DNA of 64,000 nt, taken from assembly GCA_963935595.1 (NCBI GenBank), contig OZ012550.1:10725001-10789000 (forward strand). Direction: 5' to 3'. The notes under the pieces were generated by a model. That model saw nothing but the letters and a program-made list of their open reading frames with translations. It was not told the origin of the DNA and did not search any database. A program made the translations under genes and the position numbers. Origin of the DNA: Schoenobius gigantellus (taxonomy: Eukaryota > Arthropoda > Insecta > Lepidoptera > Crambidae). Positions 32,101 through 44,100 of the stretch are shown one piece after another (position 1 is the first letter of the stretch; each line of letters opens with the position of its first letter).

Positions 32101-35100
32101 CGTGCTACATTTTAGTTTTTAATAATTTAAGCTTTAATGTTACAAACGGTTTGTACATATGGCGGACTTAGCGATAAACATCGCTCTCTACCAGTCAACC
32201 ATTGGGCTAAGGAGAGAAAGTAAATGACGGCATAAGAAAATAAATGTAATAAATGACAATAATTGTTATATTCAAATAATATGATATTAAGAAAAAAACA
32301 TACATACACGCACATAACACTCACATATACATATTGTATATGTGTGTGTGTGTAAGTGTTATGTAAGTAATGTGTATGAATGTGTTTATATATACACATA
32401 CATACTTGCATATACAGCGCGCGACAGAGCGTCGGTGGCGCAGTGGACTCGGCACTTGCCTTCCAATCGGGGGGTCGGGGTTCGAGACCCGCCATGTACC
32501 AATGTGTTTTTCGTTTCGAATTTCATATGTACATTTGTCTGACGCTCGTACGGTGAAGGAAAACATCGTGAGGCAACCTGCATACATCTGCGAAGAAATT
32601 CAATGATGTATGTGAAGTCGACCAATCCGCACTGGGCCAGCGTGGTTGACTAAGGCCTAATCACCCTAATATAGGGTAGGCTCGAGCCCCTCGGTGGGGA
32701 CATATATGGGCTGTGATGATGATGATGATGATGATATTGAAGTCGGTACGAAACGATGATCTCTTATAAAGTCTTAAAATTGACACCGACTTCAAAATAG
32801 AAGTGTGATGTTGTCAGTACCTATTCTTATATTATTTTTACCTTTTCAGTGTTTTTGAAGTCGGTTTTTATTTTTAACCGACTTCAAAAAGGGAGGAGGT
32901 TCTTAATTCGATGCGAATGTTTTTTTTGTGTGTATGTTATGCGATTACGCCGCCAATTGTGGACTGATTTTCAACATTCTTTTTGTATTCTCTGATAATG
33001 GGATCCCATGAAAATCGATGGAAACGCTAATGAAATACCAGCTCACTGATGAGCTGGTATTAAATTAGGGTTTTTGTTTTTACTAAAAAGATTTCATTCA
33101 CTAAAAAGTTAAAAATAAAAAATATTTTACAAAAAATAAAAACCGACTTCAAAAACGCTGAAAAGTTTAAAATAATATAAGAATAGGTACAGACAACATC
33201 ACACTTCTATATTGAAGTCGGTGACAAATTTTAAGACTTTCGAGGAGATATCGTTTGGCACCGACTTCAATATAGAAGTGTGATGTTGTCTGTACCTATT
33301 TCTTATATTATTTTTAACTTTTCAGTGTTTTTGAAGTCGGTTTTTATTTTTTGTAAAATATTTTTTATGTGTAATTATGATTGCGATGTTTTGGGTTCCA
33401 AATGAGCTCTTCTCTATAATAAAGTTCTAGGAATTCTAAAATTCGCGCTTTACTCCACTCTAATTTGTCTACACGTTCGGTTGGGTCGGGCGCTAGCAGT
33501 CAACTAAATGCATGCGAAAGTGTAAACAGTAACTTCGTGTTCGCCATTCGTGCCCTTTGATTCGCGTCCAAAAAACCGCTCCCGACGTGAACTCACGAAT
33601 CGCGAGGCGAATGGCGAGGCGAATAGCGAACTTACTGTTTACACATGCGTGTTCGTTATTCGCCTCGCGATTCGCGCGAATGTGTAAACGCGCTATTTCG
33701 CGCGAATCTCGAGGCGATTTGCTAGGCGAATAGCGAGGCGAATAACGAACACGCATGTGTAAACAGCTAGTTCGTTATTCGCCTCGCTATTCGCCTCGCG
33801 ATTCGCGCGAATGTGTAAACGCGGTGTCAAAACCACCCTCCTCTTGGCGAGTCCCGTACCCGAGCCTTACAAAGATTTACAAACTTAGAGGAACGGCTGC
33901 AGGCCAACCCTGTTTTACGTGAAAAGTATATAGCATTCATGCGTGAATACCGAGAACACAATCATATGTCTGTTTTCACATTTGATCCTACCTATGAACA
34001 CTATTTTATACCCCACCACGGCGTCTTTAAGAGTGGCGGCGATAAAATCCGAGTTGTATTCGATGGTAGTAGCCCAACATCTTCTGGCGTGTCCCTCAAT
34101 CAGTGCTTGCATACTGGACCTAAGCTTCAACGTGATATCACCCATATTCTCCTTATCTTTTGCCGACACGAAGTTGTCTTTGTCACTGATATTCGAATGA
34201 TGTTTCGTATGACGTGGGTGCATCCTAGTGACAGGCGATACCAACTCGTGCTATGGCCCGAAAATCCATCTGACCCTCTACTCGTCTATGAATTAAACAC
34301 CAACACCTATGGTTTACGTTCCAGTCCTTATATAGCGATTCGCTCCCTACTTGAACTAGCTGAACAAGATCCCTTAGTACTCAAACTGAAGTACCTACCA
34401 AGCGCAAAATTTTATCCCTTATCGCTCGCACCTATGATCCATGCGGCTGGATAGCTCCTGTAGTGTTAGCAGCTAAGGAATTCATGCAGCGCTTATGGTT
34501 GTCAGGATTGACTTGGGATGAACCCCTTACTCATGCCCTTTCTTCTGAGTGGGCGTCATTTACCCAGGATCTGAGCAGAATCCATGAAATAGCCATTCCT
34601 CGCCATATCCTACCTCGCGGTTCTACTTCCTTTTCCCTCCATGGTTTCTGCGATGCGTCAGAAGCTGGCTATGCAGCAGACGCGCAGAGACATCCATCAG
34701 GCACATGCTCCGTCCATCTTGTAATGGCTAAAACTAAGATTGCCCCAGTTCGAGCCCGCTTAACAATTCCCAAGTTGGAATTGTTGGGAGCTACACTCCT
34801 TTCAAAATTAATGAATCACGTCGCTCTCTGTCTTGAGAAATCGATTGTGTTCGAATCAATAACTTCCTGGACGGATAGCATGATAGTACTTACCTGGATT
34901 AAAACGCCTCCTCATCACCTTTAAACCTTCGAGGCAAACCGTGTCTCTCAGATTGTTAATTCAGAAACGGTTTCTGAATGGAGACATGTCCCTGGACCTA
35001 TGAACCCCTGTGATTGTGCGTCACGTGGTCTTTCTGCCTCTCGTTTGCTCAATCACCCCCTATGGTTTTCCCCTCCGTGGTTGAAGCGGCATTCGCACAA

Positions 35101-38100
35101 GCAATGCCCGTCTAATGACCCTGCCGTGGAGGCCAGCGTGCACGGCTGGCCCCGTGCACGCCGCCGTAAGGCCCTCCGTCTGGGGATTGCCCTAGTGTTC
35201 TCGGGCAATCCCCCCTTGGCGATAGCCCGACCAGTGGGTTGGGCTTGCCCGGGCGCGTGGGTAGTGGAGTCGCAGTGTGAACCTTACCTAGCGCGCCCAT
35301 AAGGGCAGGGAGAACACCAGGGAGTTTTAGTGGGTAGGCCTGGCACCTGCCGGGAGAGTCCCACACACGCTCGCTGCTTAGCCAACGGCGGGTACGGTGC
35401 GGTCACGCATTTCCCCCCGAGAAAAAAAAGGACTACGCTGTTTGATGATGACCTCCGATGCCCCTCCTCATGATCCTAGCCCTCTTCTAGAACGATTTAG
35501 TCCATTGAATTAGTTAGTGAGTGTCGTTGGTTTCATAAGAAGATTTCATCATAATGCAAAACATCCAACTTACCGTATTTCATCTCCCTACCTGTAGCGA
35601 GCGTAAGGAGTCCCTCTTACACCTGGTAAAATTATTTCAATCAATATCCTTCCCAGATGAACTAGATCGTTTACATCGTGGTGATCTTATCATTAATTCC
35701 TTGAGACGACTTAATTTATTCCTAGATGATAAAGGCCTTATCAGAGTGGGTGGTCGATTACGTCACTCTAATTTAACGTGCTGGCAATGCTCAGCCGTGA
35801 ATTTTGGATCCTGTCCGCCCGCCGTGCTATTCAGCATGTGATATTTAAGTGTCTTACTTGTTATCGACTAAAAGCTGTCACTTCCCAACCTCAAATGGGT
35901 GATTTACCCAAAAACCGTGTCACTGCTGTCCGAGCATTTGATGGTGTAGGCACTGACTTTGCTGGACCTTTCTACACCTAAGTTCAAAAACATCGTAACC
36001 GTACCTTGGTCAAGAGTTACTTGTGTGTCTTCGTTTGCCTTTCCACCAAAGCCGTCCATCTTGAAGTTGTTTCTGATCTGACAACCGAAGCCTTTATTGC
36101 TGCCTTTACCCGTTTCGTATCCCGTCGTGGTATACCTAGCCTAGTCCGATCTGATTGTGGTCGAAATTATATAGGTGCTAATAATTACCTCAAAGAGCTA
36201 ATGTCCTTCTTGTCCAAAAACCAAACTGCAATTGGTTGTGAACTGACAAAACTTAATATCAACTGGGTGTTTGATCCCCCCAATTGTCCCCATTGGGGTG
36301 GTCTTTTTGAAGCGTCCGTCAAATCTGCCAAATCCCACCTTAAGCGTGTAATTGGCGATACTCCCTTATCCTTCGAAGAATTAACAACTGTCTTCGCGAA
36401 AATCGAAGCAGTTCTCAATTCACGTCCCCTGTATCCTGTTTCCTCAGACCCTAAAAACATGGAAGTTCTAACCCCTGGTCATTTAATTATAGGTCAACCC
36501 CTTACTGCCTTACCTGAACTACCCTTCCAAGATGTGAAGGTGCACCGGCTGAGTCGTTTTCAACTGGTGCAACAAATTACTCAGCACTTTTGGTCGCGCT
36601 GGCACCTGGAGTACCTTCACACCTTACAGACTAGATCAAAGTGGACCTCTCCTATGAATCCTCCTCGTGTAGGTGAACTAGTCTTAATAAAAGATGATAA
36701 TCTCACCCCGTTACAATGGCGCCGTCGCCGTATCACCAATTTATATCCTGGACAAGATAAGGTTGTAAGATTGGTCGATGTCCAAACTCCTACTGGTTCC
36801 TTGAAAAGATCCCTAACAAAATTAGTTCGCCTCCCTATTGATTAATCCTGCAGTGCGAGTTGTTGCCCTCCCGACGCAAGACGTATACCTAACTGATCAC
36901 GGTACTCGCGCACCTACCTAGAACTAGTGATTATTACCTAAAGAAGCCTGGAGAAAATAAGAAATCGCAGAGTCTACGTATATATCCTATGGTCGACCTA
37001 GGTAACACCGAAATCCAGGAATAGCAGTAAAGTACTAGACTTGACTACCTAATATAACCTTACAGTTACAGCCCAGCATATTATAAATCATTTAATTATA
37101 TTGTTGTTCCCCCCTTAACATTTATATTTAATATTTCCCTAACATCTACTTTATTATTATCCTTATTTTCAATAAAACCATTTAAGTAAAAAAATTCTTT
37201 TACTTATTTATTCTAAATTTATTTGTGTCTGTAGTCATTATCTCATGGGGTACGTATGTTTCATTTATTACAAATTATCTCATTTTAAAGGACAATGTTC
37301 CTTAGTAACGTGGTGAGGTGCAGCGACGTAGTGGTGCAGTGGGTCAGTGCAGTAGAGTGCGGGTTAGGCTGGTATAAATGAGGCACCAGGATTCTGTCAC
37401 TAATAGTTATGTTTTCCTCCGTGTTACAATAATTATTATAAATAAAAGGAAAGGCACTACATAAGTGCCAATGTTAACAGAGATTTTGGGACATTTTGAT
37501 TTCTTTTATCGTTATCTATATGAATATTTATGGTAAATTATATTAATGTATATTAAGTAATTGTACTCTTAGCGTCTCGATCACCAATTGAGTGACTGAA
37601 GAACATAATAAGATATGTCAAATATAAAAATTCAAAAATGCGGCCATGTTAGGCGGGAATCCAATGAGTTGCTGTATCTTAAAGATATAGCACCTCGTTA
37701 TAGCCTATATTTTTTACATAGTCTAGTTAGTTAGTTTGGCTGGGCTCTTTCGCACTTAACCTCATGATGGGCCCATTGTACGTTCTAATCTACGTCTGTC
37801 TCCATCCTACTCCATCCATCCCGGGTCCTCCGAGAACGCCAGCAGCCTCTGTGGCTACTACATGCTACCTGCATGGACGCCAGGGAGTGTAGAAGTTTCG
37901 CCCGTTGATCGGCCACGCTTGTGCATTCCAAAAGAACGTGGTGTGGCTCCTCTTGTAACGAGGTGCTATACTCTAGATATAGTAACTCGTTGCATTCCCG
38001 CCTAACCTGACTGCATTTCAAATCTTATGTCTTTGACATAATTGATTTCGTCTCTCCCGTCACTCAATTGCGGACATCGAAACGTGAAAAAGTAGCGATG

Positions 38101-41100
38101 GCTAATTAACATAAATTAATATTTTCATCAGCACCTTTTTCTATGAATCTAACGAAATAATTTAACGAATATCATAAAATCTTAAAGGCACTTATGTGTA
38201 AGTCTTTTATTATGTTGGTAAGTTTTTATAACATATTTGTGATCCATAGTCTATAATAGTCCATAATATCTGTTTCAGAGTGCCTTTTCCTTATTATTAT
38301 AATATTTGTAACGATTGGAGAATATATATATATATCAGTGACACAACCCTGGTGCTTCATTTGGCTAACCTACTTCCCTAACCACTGCACCACTGCGAAC
38401 CTACTCCTCACCCGTTACACCGTTACACTCTGCCTCCATGCATCCTCTGTATAGAGGGCTGTCTGTCATCCCTATTGTGAATTTGTATTTAGGAGACAGT
38501 GTCCGGTTATAGTAGCTATAACTTTTCGGATGAGGAATCGGGCAAGCTTCTTGGATGGTAACGGGATTGCGTCTTTTGTCTGTTTGCATCCCTCATTGGC
38601 TCTTCACTCTGTTAGATGATGTTCCTTGGTTTTCTCACGCAGCCAGGTTTTTATCTGGGCCTGTGGAATGTGCAGTAAGGGCTCTGGTCCATACACTTTT
38701 GTGTTTAAACCCCTATTAGCCAATTCATCTGCGTCGTTGCCAAGTGAGTCGCTGTGTCCTTTTATCCATTGCAGAGTTACCCGGTTTGTATCTGCTTTGG
38801 CTTGGAGCATGTTATGACTTGCTACTTATTAGCAGTAACTTGAAAAAGTAGCCTCGTTTTATGGACATAAAATACACTCGGTCTTATTACAAAACTTAGT
38901 CTTGACTTAAACCTGCGGCCGTTCCGCCTAACTAGGGCATGCATTATTCGCTCGATATTAGTATTCGAATATTTCGAATACTTACTAAATTATACGGTAT
39001 TCGAATACTTCGGATAAAATGGTTTTTTCCAATACTGCTTTATTAAATATCAGTAAATAAAAAGAACAATACTATTAGTACCTAAACATTTTAATAGAAA
39101 CAAGTTTTGCTTAATACAATCGTCTAACTTTAAACACTACTTAAAAAAATTACTTTCTTGTGTTTAGAAAATAGAAACGTAAGAAACTGAGAGCATCTAA
39201 CGTATCATCATTCATTGAACACCTCAACTGATTACAAAAGAGATAGAGCTACGATAATATGTATGGTTATTGATAGTTTTATATTGCCTAATAATAATAA
39301 CTATACGTTTTTTTTTAAAATGTGGGTATTTTTAAAATTTCGAGCACAATAGTTATATTTATTGCCATTATTCATTTAATTATGAATCCTTATCTAATTA
39401 CCTATTATAAGTTTATTGCTTATTAAATAAGCTTTCCTTACGTGTTTTTTTATTTTATTGTAGACCAGGGGTTCCCAACCTTTTACCGTATGCGCCTTAC
39501 CCAACATTATGCCTTTCTGACCCGTGGAACACCAAAGTGGTTCACCTAGGTGTTCTGCAATTCAAAATAATGTACCCGTAGTTCACCTATCTGGTGAAAT
39601 ACAAGTCATCCTAAATAATTTAAAAACTAAATGTTAAAATTAATAAAATTAAAGATTTTCAGGACAAGACAAGAAAGAAAACTGTTTTGGTAATGTAACA
39701 ATTTAATAAGAGACAGAAAACAGACTTTACTACAGAGAATACTCTACTTTTAATTAATAGATAGAACCGAACCGATAGAATAGAACTTCCCACTTCGCCA
39801 TAAATAATATAAAGTTGGTAGAAAGGCTTGGGACAACTTTTGAAAGTGCCATCACCAAAAAACTCTTTTATAGACCCAATTAATAATCTTGCAGTTTGTG
39901 AACAAAAAATAGGTATGCAGGAATCGTCACAATAGTACTTAACTAATAGGAAAAAAAATTGGCCTAAACTAACTAAAAACTAAAAAACCTGACATGTCAT
40001 GAAATGAATCGGCATTTTTGGCTACGTAGAAATAATATAATAGATTTTAATATTTAGAGGTGCAGAAAGTTAGCCGTAAAACTAGATCGACAAAGGGTAC
40101 CTACAGAAAATTTACACCTAGGGGAACCGCGGGGGTTGCGGTTACGCATTTCCCCCCGAGAAAAAAAAAAAAAAGGGAACCGGGGGTAAAAATGTTAACC
40201 GTAGAACACCTAAGGTGAACCAGGGGTACAGAAAGTACAGAAAGGTCAGAAAGGATGCTAAAATACTACGCCCCCTTAGGAGCCAAAATGTGGAGTCAAA
40301 ATAAGAAAATTAAACAAACGATGAAAATATTGGCGTGTTTAATTTTATTTAAAAGATGGTTATTGCAACATGTCGCTGACTTCGCATATTAGGTGGTACC
40401 GTTCGCGTCGCGCGAGTTTGAACAATTTTAATATTCTTTATACAGTTTAATTCTGGAGCCGGTCGCTGCGCCCCCCCCTTGGTTCACTCTACGCCTCCCA
40501 AGAGGGGCGCGCCCCACTGGTTGGGAAACCCTGTAGTAGACACTACAATTTATTTTTTGCAAATTTTTACATTTTGAGATTTTTTGCGTATATTTTTGGG
40601 ATTTTTTGCGTGATTTTTTACGTCATTGAAGGAATTTATATATTTTTTTACTTTTTCATTAATACTATTTCCCAAAACTATTTTATATCAAAATAATCTT
40701 GAAGACGGACTGACATACGCACACATAGGTACATTACGTTATGGCTACAAAATAGTCGCGTCCAATCGGATACACGCATATTCAAAACGCTACTTAAGTA
40801 ATTCGCGTTTTGATACATTTACCAAGATAAAATACATAGACATAGGATTTTTTTCGCGGGTTCAAAGTATTCGTATTATTCGAAAAAACCGAATAATGAT
40901 ATAGATGCTATTCGAATAGTAAATGTGGCGAATATCCAAATAATATGGATATTCGGATATCCGAATTACATGCCCTACGCCTAACTCAAAGCGATCACTC
41001 GCTATCGTTATAGTGACATTAGAACAATAGTTTTAATGTCACAGGTGACATTCGAACTATTGTTCTAATGTCACGAAAGCGATAGCGAGTGATCGCTATG

Positions 41101-44100
41101 AGTTAGGCGGTAGCCCCCCCTGGTGGGTTATTGTCTAAGAAAAATCACGACTATTACGATCGCCTTCAATTTGACGACCATTGCGCCGTGAACACAAGAC
41201 TGCGCCGATATCCTTTTATAAAGGAAGGAGCGATGGATGGACGGCGACTGATCAAATTGTAAGCGATCGCAATAGATTTTTTTAGACAATATCTCTCCTG
41301 ATGCTCTTTCACTTGTGTTAATAAGATTAGATAATATGGATAGCGTTAGGTTAGCGTAAACCAAGAAACTAAGTTTAAACCATGTTTTGTATCGCTTACA
41401 ATTTCGATTTAACAGTCACAGTCTATTCAGGTTAGCGTAAACCAAAAAACTAAGTTTAAACCATGTTTTGTATCGCTTACAATTTCGATTTAACAGTCAC
41501 CATCATTTCATCACTCCTTTATAAAAGGATGTCGGCGCAGTCTTGTGTTCAAGCCGCGATGGCTGTGAAATTGAAGGCGAACGTGATAGATTTTTTCTTA
41601 GACAATAACCCACCTGAACTTCGGAAAAACAAGTGATCATTCGAAACATAATCGGCCCTATTAATAAAAATTTTACTCCTTGGATCATCCTTGGATTAGT
41701 TACTCCGTGTTTTGTCTTATTTTGACATATGACAGCCGACATGTGCGGAAACAAGACAAAACACGGAGTAACTAATCCCAGGATAATCCAAGGAGTAAAA
41801 TTTTTATTAATAAGGCCGAATAGGTTTACCTACTTATTATTTTATAATAACTTAATAGCCCTCTTTGTTTATTGTTTCAGTTTGATTGGGGGGTCCGACT
41901 ACAAATTGATCTACAGACATTACGCAACCCTGTACTTTGTGTTTTGTGTAGACTCCTCCGAGAGCGAGCTTGGCATTTTGGACCTCATTCAGGTATTGTT
42001 AGTTTGCAAAGTAAATGTACGGTGTGTTAAATAATTGTTACAGAGAAGCTATTTTAATTCTGCATAAATACTATACAAGCCATTCACTTCAAGCTGACCA
42101 TTAGTCGGCCTATGTCCAACAGTGGGCGTCACTTGGCTGATATGATGATTAGTCGGGTTATCTACCGCCAAGGGCGGTTGCGGGCGTCGGGCATTATTCA
42201 CACCTTGCCCGGGAAGACGCCCGGGCAACGGAACTTTACGTAGTGACGGGCCCCTCTTCGCCATCCCCCTGTGCTGCGACTTCGGGATCGATGCACGGCC
42301 CTCCGCGGCCAAGCACACGGCTTACACTGCGCCCGGAGGACCGGTGGGAGGAGGAGGGCGCCATTGGTCTCATCTGGTGGTGGTGGTATCAAGTCCAGTG
42401 GTGGTGTCGCTTTGGCGAGACATGCGCGCTGAGCAGTGGGGTCCCGCGGCAGACTACAAGCCGTAAGCGACACGAGGTCTGGTCAGGTGGTGGCGTTGCC
42501 AGCGAAGCCGCTGACGAAGCGGAGAGCGGAGACTCTCAAAGCGCTTCTGTCACATAAGGTGGAATCCAAACTAGTAATGAACACAATTGAAGCACTTAAC
42601 AAATTAGGTAAAGACAACACCATCAGCCTTATTAATAAAAATCGCCTATTCCCTCCTTAATCCGAACGCACTCTCGGAGTAGTTACTACCAGTTTAAGCT
42701 AGGAGTAGCTTTGTGTTTATAACATTATTAATAAACACGGAGTAAGCTTAGACTAACAAAGCCTTCCTTACTCTCGGATTAACGCGTATGTTATGGCAAC
42801 CCTTGCAATTTAAAAGTAAAAAGAATGAGTCGGTGAACGATTTGAGCATCGTGTGACAGACAGAAATACATGGGATGACAGTTTTTTCTGTTATTTTCAC
42901 CTTTTTCAGTTTGAGATTGTCTTTCAAGGTTAGTTTGTTCGCGATTTGTGATCGCAATATTGCAAAAACTTAACACTTCTTATTAGTGGAGCGCTATTTT
43001 CAATTTCTTCGATTTAGTCGATCAACATCAAATCATCTAAATAATAGTCACTTTTCATTTTAATACAATACAAAATTAACCACACCAACAATAAACACAA
43101 ATTCGCTCAATTCGACTGTGAGAAATAAAACGGTCGCCATCTAATTACAAGATACGTGTCAAAGTTGACAAATTATATAGATTTACGCAAAGACAACGCT
43201 ACTCCAACCTTAATCTGTCGCTAAACTAGGTAGCTAGCAGGTATAACATTTACTCCGAGAGTAGAGTTGGATTAGCTTACTCCTTCCCTACTCCGTGTTT
43301 ATTAATAAAAAAAATGTTTACTACTGACTTAATACTCGGAGTAAAGTTACTCCACCCTTAGTCTACGTTTATTAATAAGACGGCATACGTCTAGTCTGGA
43401 TTCCAGGCCATAAGGGTTTCGATGGTAACGAAAAGGCTGACTGCCTGGCAAGAAAGGGATCGGAAACACAATTTTTTGGGCCTGAACCGTTTGTCGGAAT
43501 TACCGCAAAAACAGTTAGTACAGGCCTAAGAGCTCAATCACAAAGGAGGCACCAGGAAGAATGGGCCAAACAAAATGGAATGAAGCACGCCAAGCTCTTT
43601 ATGGGCATGGACAACTGGCTCAAATTTACATTGAGCTCTAGCAGATCCCAGACCCGCCTAATGCTCGGTGCTCTCACCGGACATTTTAGCACTAGGATCA
43701 TGCTAACCAGGATGGGACTAGCCAGGTCCAAAATCTGTAGGGCCTGCAAGGATAAAGAGGAAAGCATGGAACACTTGCTGTGCCATTGCGATACTTTTGC
43801 CTGCAGGAGGCTAATGCTGACGGGAGTTGGTTATCCAAAACCGGAAGATTACAGGGCTATGCCACCAAAGGACATCATCAAGGTCATGGACATAGTGAAC
43901 TGGAACGAAGGTGGTGATGGCTTTAGGGACTAACACCTGGGGATGCACAATAGATCCAGAGTGGGTCGAAGTGCAAAGGCTCACTACTTGGGCCACCCCA
44001 CTTCTAAGATAAGCGGAGTCTTGGCCGGGGTGGGTCGTCTCGTCGTGGGGATGCAGCTGGTGATGGTGGTGGGTCCCGGTCTCTCTCCGCCCTGGGCGAC

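Larger units (their letters stand above)
31893..33823. mobile_element. Word-rich DNA element splitting BEL reverse transcriptase
   Basis: The ends CGCATTTACACATGCGTG and its near inverse (CGCGTTTACACATTCGCG) bound the insertion. Both ends repeat ATTCGCCTCGC, GCGATTCGCGCGAA and CGACGAAACATTCG many times (31893-32070 and 33525-33823). BEL RT resumes in frame terms at about 33826. The interior holds a SINE (32431-32736) and a GAAGTCGG repeat (32738-33362), but no transposase. Confidence 0.85.
27900..37144 (+). mobile_element. BEL/Pao LTR retrotransposon, broken, in AP-3 sigma intron 2
   Basis: LTRs at 27900-28262 and 36851-37144 are flanked by the 5-bp duplication TCTAC (27895-27899 and 37145-37149). 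The order gag (zinc knuckles), protease, RT/RNase H, integrase is that of BEL/Pao. The body is disabled by stops, by loss of the RT YxDD region, and by insertions at 28352-29412, 31893-33823 and about 35126-35429. The shared LTR parts differ by about five substitutions and one indel by eye, so the original insertion is fairly young. The element is sense to AP-3 sigma. Confidence 0.93.
38933..40977. mobile_element. hAT-type element with ATTCGAATA-rich ends, 8-bp duplication CGCCTAAC
   Basis: The ends TAGGGCATG and CATGCCCTA are flanked by perfect CGCCTAAC repeats (38925-38932 and 40978-40985). Both ends are crowded with ATTCGAATA/CGAATATTCG-type words. No transposase was identified. It contains a further hAT-type element at 39466-40533. 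Confidence 0.88.
38924..41110. mobile_element. Palindromic MITE (CCGCCTAACTCAAAGCGATC), split near its left end
   Basis: Removing 38933-40985 joins CCGCCTAAC (38924-38932) to TCAAAGCGATCACTCGC, giving a foldback whose right arm ends GCGAGTGATCGCTATGAGTT, then AGGCGG (41110). The arms pair over about 65 bp around 41043. Confidence 0.8.

Noticed and set aside
33493..33756. Arg/Ala-rich 87-codon minus-strand frame
   Set aside because: It is translation of the ATTCGCCTCGC word repeats at the end of a DNA element.
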